Part shown: piece by piece, positions 56,036-63,878 of the stretch
How positions within the stretch are numbered: position 1 is the stretch's first letter
How the letters are laid out: each line of letters starts with the position of its first letter
Assembly (NCBI RefSeq): GCF_029873215.1
Contig: NZ_CP123620.1
Coordinates: 1,612,001 to 1,676,000, forward strand
Source of the DNA: Nocardioides sp. BP30
Lineage (GTDB): Bacteria; Actinomycetota; Actinomycetes; Propionibacteriales; Nocardioidaceae
Direction of reading: 5' to 3'
DNA: 64,000 bases
Made by a program: the position numbers and the translations under genes
Notes under the pieces: generated by a model
The model's database searches: none
What the model saw: only the letters and a program-made list of their open reading frames with translations
Told to the model about the DNA's origin: nothing

Positions 56036-56505
56036 CGAACGCCCCAGGCGTAGGACTGCTTCTGCAGTCGCAGGTACATGAAGGTCTCGGTGCCGGCGAC
56101 GCCGGGGACGGTGCGGATGGTGCCCGAGATGAGCTCGAGCAGATCCTCGTCGCTCTCCGCGACGACCTCGACCAGGAGGTCGTAGGTGCCTGCCGTCACC
56201 ACCACGTAGTCGACCTCCTCGACGGCGGCGATCGCCTCCGCGACCGGCTCGACGGGGCCGTTGACCCGGATCCCGATCATCGCCTGACGGGCGAAGCCCA
56301 GCTCCAGGGGATCGGTGACCGCGACGACCTGCATCACGCCGCCGTCGATGAGGCGCTGCACCCGCTGACGCACGGCTGCCTCGGAGAGCCCCACCTCCTT
56401 GCCGATGGAGGCGTAGGAACGGCGACCGTCCTGCTGCAGCTGCTCGATGATGGCCTTGCTCACCTCGTCGAGGGACGCAGGACCGGGGATCCGCTTTCGG
56501 GTCAT
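56032..56505 (-). CDS. Lrp/AsnC-family transcriptional regulator
   Basis: A 157-residue protein. Winged-helix DNA-binding domain at residues 10-60 (DEVSKAIIEQLQQDG, VGLSEAAVRQRVQRLIDGG) and a RAM effector-binding domain at 75-145. Lrp-type regulators respond to amino acids and often control nearby amine or amino-acid genes; this one sits between the permease gene potC and the oxidase, so it is a candidate for local control of the locus. Its own target is not visible; the 18-bp palindrome described elsewhere is not obviously an Lrp site. Confidence 0.9.
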   Translation of the reverse strand: MTRKRIPGPASLDEVSKAIIEQLQQDGRRSYASIGKEVGLSEAAVRQRVQRLIDGGVMQVVAVTDPLELGFARQAMIGIRVNGPVEPVAEAIAAVEEVDYVVVTAGTYDLLVEVVAESDEDLLELISGTIRTVPGVAGTETFMYLRLQKQSYAWGVR

Positions 56506-56525
56506 GGCCTTACCTTGTCATCGCG

Positions 56526-57380
56526 TCATCGGCGGCGGCGGTTGAGCACGCCGGTGGCCACGGCGAGCGCGGCCGCGACCAGGAAGATGATCGTGCCGAA
56601 GCACAGCACCTGCGGCGCCATGCCCTTCTTGGTGAACCCGTAGGCGTAGAGCGGGAAGGTCTGGGTCGATCCGTTGATGAAGGAGGTGATCACGTAGTCG
56701 TCGATGGACATCGCCAGCGCCAGGAGGAAGGCGGCCACGATCCCGGGCGTCAGCATCGGGAGCGTGACCTTCCAGAACGCCACCACCGGGGTCGCACCCA
56801 AGTCGCTCGCGGCCTGTTCGAGCTGGGTGCCGGTGCCGGAGAGACGGGCCCGCAGGGTGGCGACGACATAGGCGATGTTGAAGGCCACGTGCACGATCAG
56901 GATCGTGGTGAAACCCATCGGGAAGTTGAGCGAGAGGAAGAAGGCCAGCGCGGAGGAGCCGACCACGATCGAGGGTGCGGCGATGTCCAGGAACAGCAGG
57001 CTGCTGATGACCCCTCGGCCCCAGAAGCGGTGACGGGCCAGGGCGAGCGCGAGCGGTAGGCCGAGGATCACCGAGAGCGCTCCGGACAGCAGCGCGATCA
57101 CGATCGAGGTGACGAAGGCGGTGGTGATGCCTTCGGCGTCGAACAGGTGGGCGTACCAGGTGAGGGTGAAGCCCTTCCAGACCGGACTGATCGCGTTGTG
57201 CGAGGCCTCGTTGAACGAGTAGACGACCATGGCCACGATCGGGACCAGCAGGAACGCCACCACGAGGCAGTAGAAGATCGGCAGGCCCAGCCGGGGCCTC
57301 GGCTTGCGGTCGGGGATGTCCTCGAGGGCGAGAGGCGCAGGGCCGAACATCGGCTCCCGGGAGGTGACGACATCGCTCAT
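56526..57380 (-). CDS. potC: Polyamine-type ABC transporter permease (PotC-like)
   Basis: A 284-residue protein with six predicted helices and the EAA loop (EQAASDLGATPVVAFWKVT) that contacts the ATPase. An internal LPMLTPGIVAAFLLALAMS follows, as in PotC-type permeases for spermidine/putrescine. It lies one base downstream of potB and 20 bases before the Lrp gene. Confidence 0.88.
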   Translation of the reverse strand: MSDVVTSREPMFGPAPLALEDIPDRKPRPRLGLPIFYCLVVAFLLVPIVAMVVYSFNEASHNAISPVWKGFTLTWYAHLFDAEGITTAFVTSIVIALLSGALSVILGLPLALALARHRFWGRGVISSLLFLDIAAPSIVVGSSALAFFLSLNFPMGFTTILIVHVAFNIAYVVATLRARLSGTGTQLEQAASDLGATPVVAFWKVTLPMLTPGIVAAFLLALAMSIDDYVITSFINGSTQTFPLYAYGFTKKGMAPQVLCFGTIIFLVAAALAVATGVLNRRRR

Positions 57381-57381
57381 G

Positions 57382-58299
57382 TCAGACCAGATCCTCGATG
57401 TTCTCGGTGCCTACGACGCGGGCGTAGAGGAACAGGATGAGACCGAGCAGCACCATCAGCAGCGTCGAGAGCGCCGCCGCGATGTTGTACTGCTGGTTGG
57501 TGAAGTAGGCGAACTGGATCGACTGCCCGATCGTCCAGGTGTTCTTGCCGCCGAGGATCGAGGAGTTCACCGGGTCTCCGACGGTGTCGATGAGCACCAG
57601 CAGGATCCCGGAGAACACCCCGGAGCGCGAGAGCGGGACGGTGACCTTGAAGAAGGTCGTCGGGCCGCGCCCGTAGAGGTCGTAGGAGGCCTCGTGCAGC
57701 CGCGGGTCCAGCCGCTCGAGCGCGACGTAGATGGGCAGCACCATGAAGGCCAGGTCGTTGTAGACCATGCCGCCGATGACCGAGCCCGGCGTCGCCAGGA
57801 AGCTCTGGTCCTTGCCCTGCAGGTGCAGGTCCTGCAGCACCTTGGTGATCGGCCCGTCACCGCCGAGCAGGTAGAACCACATGTCGGTGCGGATGATCAG
57901 CGAGACGAAGAAGGTCACCATCACCAGGGCGAGCAAGGTGCTCTTCCAGCGCGGCTTGGCCCGGAAGGCGATGAAGTAGGCGACCGGGTAGGCGAGCACG
58001 ATCGTCAGCGCGGTGGCGGAGCATCCGTAGACGAGCGAGCGGAGCAGGTAGCGCCAGTACGGCGTGTCGCCGGTGAACAGCTGGACGTAGACGTGCCAGT
58101 GCCAGGTCAGCTGGTAGCCGTCGTCGGGGTTCCCGGTCATCAGGGAGACCAGCAGGCCCGAGACCAGCGGGATGAGGAAGAAGAACGACAGCCAGGCGAC
58201 GCCGACCAGGCTGAGCAGGTACGGCGTCACCCCGCGGGCGAACCGCCGCCTGCGTGCGGACGGCGCCGCCGCGCCGAGGGGTACGGTCGTCGCGGTCAC
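57382..58299 (-). CDS. potB: Polyamine-type ABC transporter permease (PotB-like)
   Basis: A 305-residue membrane protein with six helices after a basic N-terminus (SARRRRFARG). The EAA loop is seen as HEASYDLYGRGPTTFFKVT. With PotC it forms the channel of a spermidine/putrescine-type importer. The GTG overlaps the potD stop by GTGA. Confidence 0.88.
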   Translation of the reverse strand: MTATTVPLGAAAPSARRRRFARGVTPYLLSLVGVAWLSFFFLIPLVSGLLVSLMTGNPDDGYQLTWHWHVYVQLFTGDTPYWRYLLRSLVYGCSATALTIVLAYPVAYFIAFRAKPRWKSTLLALVMVTFFVSLIIRTDMWFYLLGGDGPITKVLQDLHLQGKDQSFLATPGSVIGGMVYNDLAFMVLPIYVALERLDPRLHEASYDLYGRGPTTFFKVTVPLSRSGVFSGILLVLIDTVGDPVNSSILGGKNTWTIGQSIQFAYFTNQQYNIAAALSTLLMVLLGLILFLYARVVGTENIEDLV

Positions 58300-59543
58300 G
58301 AGCCCTGCACCACCGGCTGGAAGATCGAGGTGTAGAGGTCGTGCTCGGCGCGGTTCTTCATCACCGGGTAGTTGTGCGCCTTGGCCATCACCGAGTCCGC
58401 CGGGAAGGCAAGGGTGCTCGAGCTGTAGTCCGGGTCGTCGAGCTGCTTCGCGATGTAGTCGCGTACGCCCTGGACCGGCGAGACGTACCAGATGTAGTCC
58501 TCGACCACTGCCGCCACGGACGGCTGGTAGTAATAGTCCATCCAGGTGAGCGCATCGAGCGGGTTGCGGGCGGTGATCGGGATCATCATGTTGTCGTGCC
58601 AGGCGGTGAAGCCCTCGCTCGGGAAGGCGAACCTGGCATGGGGATAGTCGCTCTGGAGGGCGAGGATGTCACCGGAGTAGGCCATCACGATCGGGATCTG
58701 CTTGGCCTTGAAGGCATCGAGGTAGCCCTGGTCGTAGAACTTCCGGACGTTGGGTCGCAGCTTGTCGGTGAGCCAGGTGGCCGCCTTGCGCCACTCGGCC
58801 TCGCCGGAGGTCTCCGGGGTGGAGCCGGTGACGCACATCGCCGGGACCGAGAGCTCGTCGAGGTCGGAGAGCAGGCCGATCTTGTTCTTGTACTCCGGCT
58901 TGGTCAGGTCCGCCCAGCTGGTGATGTCGCCGTCGACGAGGTCGGAGTGGTAGGCGATGCCGGTGTAGCCCGACTGCCATACCGCGCTGTGCAGGGCGTC
59001 GAAGTCGTAGGTCGGCGAGGCCGCGGTCGGGACGGCGTTCTTGAGGAAGTTCGGCATCCGTGAGTGGTCGAGCTGCGCGACCCAGCCCTTCTGCACCAGC
59101 TCGGTGAACTCCCAGCCGTTGGTCATCACGAACAGGTCGGAGCTGGTCGGCTTCCCGGCGGCGAGCGCCGGGGAGATCTTGCCGTAGTACGACGCCGTGT
59201 CGGCCACCGCGGCATCGTTGTAGTTCACCTTGATCCCGGTGTCCTTGGTGAACTTCTCCAGGGTGGGGTAGCGACCGTGCTTGTCGGCGTCGATGTAGGC
59301 CGCCCAGTTGTCGAAGCTGAAGTGACCATTCTTCTTCTTCGAGGCCCACCACGCGGTCCAGTCGGTCGCGGCGGCCGTGGCAGCGCCCGCATTGGTGCCG
59401 GCGATGCCGCAGGCGCTGAGGAAGCCTGCCAGCGCCCCCGCGCCGGCGAGCGCACCGGTGCCCCGCAGGAGTCCGCGCCGGGACATCCGGGGCTGGGTCA
59501 GCCCGCGGAGCCGGGCCAGGTCGCGTCCCTGATCGCCGTTCAT
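58296..59543 (-). CDS. potD: Polyamine-type substrate-binding lipoprotein (PotD-like)
   Basis: A 415-residue protein. Residues 19-46 form a Tat-type signal with MSRRGLLRG and a lipobox LSAC, so it is probably exported folded and lipid-anchored. The mature part resembles PotD/SpuD (FDNWAAYID, FTKDTGIKVNYND, DLFVMTNGW, and YSGDILALQ). Exact ligand residues were not assigned, so the polyamine identity is an inference from operon context. AAGGAG eight bases before the ATG supports the start. Confidence 0.87.
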   Translation of the reverse strand: MNGDQGRDLARLRGLTQPRMSRRGLLRGTGALAGAGALAGFLSACGIAGTNAGAATAAATDWTAWWASKKKNGHFSFDNWAAYIDADKHGRYPTLEKFTKDTGIKVNYNDAAVADTASYYGKISPALAAGKPTSSDLFVMTNGWEFTELVQKGWVAQLDHSRMPNFLKNAVPTAASPTYDFDALHSAVWQSGYTGIAYHSDLVDGDITSWADLTKPEYKNKIGLLSDLDELSVPAMCVTGSTPETSGEAEWRKAATWLTDKLRPNVRKFYDQGYLDAFKAKQIPIVMAYSGDILALQSDYPHARFAFPSEGFTAWHDNMMIPITARNPLDALTWMDYYYQPSVAAVVEDYIWYVSPVQGVRDYIAKQLDDPDYSSSTLAFPADSVMAKAHNYPVMKNRAEHDLYTSIFQPVVQGS

Positions 59544-60685
59544 GCCGCCGTCTCCTTGCCGTGGTCGGGGCCCTCGGCCGCACTGCCGGCGGTGCCGGGT
59601 GGCGGCAGCAGGAAGCACTGCGATGCGTCCCAGGCGACCTCGACCCGCTCGCCCGCGGAGATCCGGGTCGCCGACGTGTTCTGCCGGATGGCGTGCAGCT
59701 GCGCACCCCAGGAGGTGACCAGATGGGCCTCGGAGGTGGCGCCGAGGTAGACCACCTCGGAGACCGTCGCGACGATCCGGTTGGGGCCGGTCGCCGGGTC
59801 GGGGGAGGCGGTGAGCTGGAGCTTCTCCGGCCGGATGCCGAGGCGCCACCCCGGTCCGGTCGCCGTCTTGGTGTCGGTCGTCTCCACCGCCGTACCGTCG
59901 GGCAGCGTGGCGAGGGACCCGCCGACCTCGAGCGGCAGCACGTTGCACGCGCCGAGGAACTCCGCGACGAACTGGGTCGGCGGCCGGTCGTAGACCTGCT
60001 CGGGTACGCCGAGGCCCTCCAGCCTCCCGCCGTTCATGACGCCCAGCCGATCGGCCATCGCCATCGCCTCGGACTGGTCGTGGGTGACGTAGAGGAAGGT
60101 GATCCCGACCTCGCGCTGGATCCGCTTGAGCTCGTGTTGCATCGTCTTGCGGATCTGGGCGTCCAGGGCCCCCATCGGCTCGTCGAGAAGGAGGACCTTG
60201 GGGTGGTTGACGAGCGCACGGGCGAGGGCGACGCGCTGCTGCTGGCCGCCGGAGAGCTGGGCGGGCCGGCGCTTGTCGAAGCCTGCCAGCCCCACCAGCT
60301 CGAGATACTCCACCGCGCGCCTGGCGGCCTCGGCCTTGGCCACACCGCGGCGGCGCAGGCCGAAGGTGACGTTCTCCAGGACGGTCAGGTGGGGGAACAG
60401 CGCGTAGGACTGGAAGACGGTGTTGACGTCGCGCCGGTGCGCGGGCAGGGCCGTGACGTCGTGACCGTCGAGGAAGATCGCGCCGGTGCTGGGAAGCTCG
60501 AAGCCGCCGACCATGCGCAGCGTGGTGGTCTTGCCGCACCCGGACGGACCGAGGAGGGCGAAGAACTCGCCCGGGGCGAGGTCGAGTTCGAGGTTGTTGA
60601 CCGCGATGGCATCGCCGAACCGGCGGCTGACGCCGCGGATCGAGACGGCCGCCTCGGCCGGTGCGACCGCTGCTGCTTCGGTCAT
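59540..60685 (-). CDS. potA: Polyamine-type ABC transporter ATP-binding protein (PotA-like)
   Basis: A 381-residue ABC ATPase: Walker A GPSGCGKTTT, Q-loop TVFQSYALFPH, signature LSGGQQQRVALARAL, Walker B VLLLDEPMGALD and a C-terminal TOBE domain (LGIRPEKLQL). It powers the importer formed with PotB/PotC/PotD. The start was placed at the ATG at 60685 preceded by AGGGAG; longer starts would extend into the divergent promoter region. It heads the operon potA-potD-potB-potC-lrp-oxidase, with ATGA overlap to potD. Confidence 0.92.
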   Translation of the reverse strand: MTEAAAVAPAEAAVSIRGVSRRFGDAIAVNNLELDLAPGEFFALLGPSGCGKTTTLRMVGGFELPSTGAIFLDGHDVTALPAHRRDVNTVFQSYALFPHLTVLENVTFGLRRRGVAKAEAARRAVEYLELVGLAGFDKRRPAQLSGGQQQRVALARALVNHPKVLLLDEPMGALDAQIRKTMQHELKRIQREVGITFLYVTHDQSEAMAMADRLGVMNGGRLEGLGVPEQVYDRPPTQFVAEFLGACNVLPLEVGGSLATLPDGTAVETTDTKTATGPGWRLGIRPEKLQLTASPDPATGPNRIVATVSEVVYLGATSEAHLVTSWGAQLHAIRQNTSATRISAGERVEVAWDASQCFLLPPPGTAGSAAEGPDHGKETAA

Positions 60686-60865
60686 CTCAGGCTCCCTTGA
60701 ACGGACGGTGACGCGACATGTGCGGTACCTAACCACGGCATTGTTACGGAGTCACTACATCGATCGGCTTTTGCAACGAATTTGCCGCCTGGAGAATGAC
60801 GAATTCTCGGAATCTGCTGTGAACGGTCATCAGAGCCACGCTTTCCGTTGTCAGCTCCCGTGGTC

Positions 60866-60871
60866 TATGAT
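60866..60871 (+). promoter_or_regulatory. -10 hexamer TATGAT for the FAD oxidoreductase gene
   Basis: TATGAT lies two bases before the palindromic operator, so the start of transcription falls inside it, as expected for repression. Confidence 0.45.
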
Positions 60872-60873
60872 AT

Positions 60874-60891
60874 GTAGCGAGCGCTTCATAC
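60874..60891. promoter_or_regulatory. Palindromic operator, copy 1 (potA / FAD oxidoreductase divergent region)
   Basis: GTAGCGAGCGCTTCATAC: a palindrome of the form GTA-n3-AGCGCT-n3-TAC. It is nearly identical (20 of 21 bases with flanks) to 63843-63860 and lies between the divergent pot operon and the oxidase gene. Confidence 0.65.
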
Positions 60892-60910
60892 GACCGAGAC
60901 GAGGTGCGCG

Positions 60911-62308
60911 ATGCCGGCTCAGGCCCGCGATGACGACGACCTGTTCGCCCACGTGCGCAACGAGGTCTACTGGCTCGACGACGAGGACCGGCCCGATCCA
61001 CTGCCCGCCCTCATGGGGGAGGACCGGGCCGACCTGCTCGTGGTCGGCGGGGGTTACACCGGACTGTGGACAGCGCTTCTCGCCCGTGAGCGCCACCCCG
61101 ACCGGTCGGTGATCCTCGTCGAGGGCTACCGGTGCGGGGACGGCGCGAGCGGGCGCAACGGCGGCTTCATGAACCCCTCGCTCACCCACGGCTTCGACAA
61201 CGGCCTGGCCCGCTGGCCGGAGGAGATCGACGAGCTGGACCGCCAGGGTGCGCAGAACCTGCGCGAGATCGAGGCGGCGATCCGCCGCTACGACATCGAC
61301 TGCGACTTCTCCTGGGGCGGTGAGGTGTCGGTGGCCGAGACCGAGGCCGACCTGGAGGGTCTGCGCGAGACCTACGAGGAGATGGCCGCGCACGGCCACG
61401 ACGTACGTTGGCTCGGGCCGGACGAGATCGCGGCACGGGGCGCGCACTTCCTCGGCGGCATGATGCAGGTCGACTCCGCCCTGGTCGACCCAGCGCGGCT
61501 CGTGTTCGGGCTGCGCAGGGCGTGCCTCGAGCTCGGGGTCCGGATCTATGAGAACACCTGGGTCAACGAGATCAAGGAGCACGGTGCCGGCATCCGGGCG
61601 GTGACCGATCAGGGCCTGGTCGATGCCGATCGGATCGCGCTCGGCACCAATGCCGCCTCCGCGCTGGTGCGCCCGATCAAGAGCCGGGTGGTGCCGGTCT
61701 ACGACTATGTCCTGATGAGCGAGCCGCTCACCGACGAGCAGTACGACGCGTTGGGCTGGAAGGACGGGTCAGGCCTCTCGGACGCCTCCTCGATGTTCGT
61801 CTACTACCGGATGACGCCGGATCGGCGGATCCTGTGGGGCGGGTACGACGCGGTGTACTTCTTCGGCAACACCACCGGCCCCGAGTACGAGTTCCGCACC
61901 GATGTCCACGAGCGGCTGGCCGAGCTGTTCCGGCGCCGCTTCCCGCAGGTCGCCGACCTGCGCTGGGAGTATCGCTGGGCCGGCGTGATCGATACCTGCA
62001 GCCGATTCACAGCGTTCTACGGCACCACCCACGGAGGCAAGGTCGCCTACGCGGTCGGCTACACCGGCCTCGGCGTCGCCTCGACCCGCTTCGGGGCCAA
62101 CGTGATGCTCGACCTGCTGGCCGGCGAGCAGACCGAGCGGACCCGGCTGAGGATGGTGCAGGAGAAGCCGATCCGGTTCCCGCCCGAGCCGCTGAAGTGG
62201 ATCGGCATCACCGTGACCCGGCGCGCCATGGAGAAGGCCACCCGCACCGGGAAGCGCGGCCCGTGGCTGCGGATGATGGACGCCGTCGGCCTGGGCTTCG
62301 ACAGCTGA
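60911..62308 (+). CDS. FAD-dependent oxidoreductase, PuuB/DAO-like (copy 2)
   Basis: A 465-residue protein. FAD site VVGGGYTGLWTALLA and GASGRNGGFMNPSL; C-terminal AVGYTGLGVASTRFGANVML. It is a paralogue of the 54659 gene and of the same family as amine/glutamylputrescine oxidases. GAGG before the ATG serves as ribosome-binding site. It is transcribed divergently from pot genes, with the shared operator covering its probable transcription start. Converges with the aminotransferase gene at a strong terminator. Confidence 0.86.
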   Translation: MPAQARDDDDLFAHVRNEVYWLDDEDRPDPLPALMGEDRADLLVVGGGYTGLWTALLARERHPDRSVILVEGYRCGDGASGRNGGFMNPSLTHGFDNGLARWPEEIDELDRQGAQNLREIEAAIRRYDIDCDFSWGGEVSVAETEADLEGLRETYEEMAAHGHDVRWLGPDEIAARGAHFLGGMMQVDSALVDPARLVFGLRRACLELGVRIYENTWVNEIKEHGAGIRAVTDQGLVDADRIALGTNAASALVRPIKSRVVPVYDYVLMSEPLTDEQYDALGWKDGSGLSDASSMFVYYRMTPDRRILWGGYDAVYFFGNTTGPEYEFRTDVHERLAELFRRRFPQVADLRWEYRWAGVIDTCSRFTAFYGTTHGGKVAYAVGYTGLGVASTRFGANVMLDLLAGEQTERTRLRMVQEKPIRFPPEPLKWIGITVTRRAMEKATRTGKRGPWLRMMDAVGLGFDS

Positions 62309-62313
62309 GCCTC

Positions 62314-62350
62314 GCGGCTGGTCCCGGCCCCCCGAGCCGGGACCAGCCGC
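62314..62350. terminator. Bidirectional terminator between oxidase and aminotransferase genes
   Basis: Perfect 15-base arms (GCGGCTGGTCCCGGC and its complement) around a 7-base loop, between two convergent stops. Confidence 0.8.
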
Positions 62351-62363
62351 ATCGCCCCCCCCG

Positions 62364-63737
62364 TCAGATGAGCGAGACGCCCTTCTCCAGGACGACGCGC
62401 AGGATCTGTGTCATCTCGTCGAAGTGGCTCTGGTCGCAGATGAGCGGCGGTGCGACCTGGATGACCGGGTCGCCGCGGTCGTCCGCTCGGCAGTAGAGGC
62501 CCTCGGCGTACAGGGCGCCGGACAGGTAGCCGCGCAGCAGCCGCTCGGCCTCGTCGTCGCTGAACGACTCCTTGGTGCTCTGGTCCTTGACGAGCTCGAT
62601 GCCGTAGAAGTACCCGTCGCCGCGCACGTCGCCGACGATCGGGATGTCCTGCAGCGACTCCAGAGCCGCCCGGAACGCACCCTCACGCTCCCTGACCCCT
62701 TCGAGGATCTTCTCGTCCTCGAAGATCTGCAGGTTCTTCAACGCCACCGCGGCAGAGACGGGGTGACCGCCGAACGTGTAGCCGTGGTAGAAGGTGTTGG
62801 TGCCCTGCAGGAACGGCTCCATCAGGCGGTCCGAGGCGATCATCGCGCCGATGGGGGAGTAGCCCGAGGAGAGCCCCTTGGCGCAGGTGATGATGTCGGG
62901 CTGGTAGCCGTAGCGCTCCGCGCCGAACATGTGGCCGAGCCGGCCGAAGGCACAGATGACCTCGTCGGAGACCAGCAGGACGTCGTACTCGTCGCAGATC
63001 TCGCGCACCCGCTGGAAGTAGCCCGGCGGGGGCGGGAAGCAGCCGCCGGCGTTCTGCACCGGCTCCAGGAAGACCGCGGCGACGGTGTCGGGGCCCTCGT
63101 ACTCGATCGCCTCGGCGATCTGGTCCGCCGCCCAGCGACCGAACGCTTCGAGGTCGTCCTCGACATGCCCGGGGGCGCGGTAGAAGTTGGTGTTCGGCAC
63201 CCGGAAGGTCGAGGGCACCAGCGGCTCGAAGGGCTCCTTGAACGCCGGCAGGCCGGTGATCGAGAGCGCGCCCTGGGTGGTGCCGTGATAGGCGTACTTG
63301 CGGCTGATCACCTTGTGCTTGGCCGGCTTCCCGACCAGCTTGAAGTAGTTCTTGGCCAGCTTCCACGCGCTCTCGACGGCTTCGCCCCCACCGGTGGTGA
63401 AGAAGATGCGGTTGAGGTCGCCGGGGGCGTAGGACGCGACCTTCTCGGCCAGCTCGATCGCCGCGGGATGGGCGTAGGACCACAGCGGCATGAACTCCAG
63501 CTGCTTGGCCTGCTCGGCGGCGGCCTCGGCGAGCTCGTGCCGGCCGTGGCCGAGCTGGCTGGTGAACAGGCCGCCCAGCCCGTCGAGGTAGCGCTTGCCC
63601 TGAGCGTCCCAGAGGTAGGCGCCCTCGCCGCGGACCATCACGGGGATGTCGGCCTGGTCGTAGACCGAGTGCCGGGCGAAATGCAGCCAGAGGTGATCCT
63701 TTGCTGCCTGCTGGAGGTGTGCGTAGTCAAGGGCCAT
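62364..63737 (-). CDS. Class III PLP aminotransferase (putrescine/omega-amino type)
   Basis: A 457-residue protein. The PLP lysine is Lys287 in CAKGLSSGYSPIGA; the cofactor Asp is in LLVSDEVICAFGRLG, and the phosphate-site TGGGEAVESAWKLAK and YHGTTQGALSITG are intact. The overall pattern resembles SpuC/omega-aminotransferases that use polyamines or beta-alanine/4-aminobutyrate with pyruvate. The ATG at 63737 begins the usual family N-terminus (ALDYAHLQQAAKDHLW); upstream in-frame starts lie in the regulatory region. A second palindrome copy lies 105 bases upstream. Confidence 0.9.
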   Translation of the reverse strand: MALDYAHLQQAAKDHLWLHFARHSVYDQADIPVMVRGEGAYLWDAQGKRYLDGLGGLFTSQLGHGRHELAEAAAEQAKQLEFMPLWSYAHPAAIELAEKVASYAPGDLNRIFFTTGGGEAVESAWKLAKNYFKLVGKPAKHKVISRKYAYHGTTQGALSITGLPAFKEPFEPLVPSTFRVPNTNFYRAPGHVEDDLEAFGRWAADQIAEAIEYEGPDTVAAVFLEPVQNAGGCFPPPPGYFQRVREICDEYDVLLVSDEVICAFGRLGHMFGAERYGYQPDIITCAKGLSSGYSPIGAMIASDRLMEPFLQGTNTFYHGYTFGGHPVSAAVALKNLQIFEDEKILEGVREREGAFRAALESLQDIPIVGDVRGDGYFYGIELVKDQSTKESFSDDEAERLLRGYLSGALYAEGLYCRADDRGDPVIQVAPPLICDQSHFDEMTQILRVVLEKGVSLI

Positions 63738-63842
63738 GTCCCCATGTTGGTCGCCCGTGGCCGGTCCGGCAAGCGGATCCATCGCAAAGAGCGAAATCCA
63801 CGACGGAATCCGTGGTCGCTCTCGAACAATTGCGCGGCGCAT

Positions 63843-63860
63843 GTAGCGAGCGCTTCGTAC
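63843..63860. promoter_or_regulatory. Palindromic operator, copy 2 (aminotransferase / saccharopine-type dehydrogenase divergent region)
   Basis: GTAGCGAGCGCTTCGTAC, differing from the first copy (60874-60891) at one base. It overlaps the expected -35 of the downstream gene. Confidence 0.65.
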
Positions 63861-63867
63861 GTCGCGT

Positions 63868-63873
63868 TACAGT
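63868..63873 (+). promoter_or_regulatory. -10 hexamer TACAGT for the leaderless terminal gene
   Basis: TACAGT ends five bases before the ATG at 63879, with no ribosome-binding site. Confidence 0.45.
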
Positions 63874-63878
63874 CCGGT

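Noticed and set aside
60792..60808. GAGAAT/ATTCTC inverted repeat in the potA upstream region as a second operator
   Set aside because: Short (6-bp arms) and not found in the other divergent region, so it is not supported as a site.
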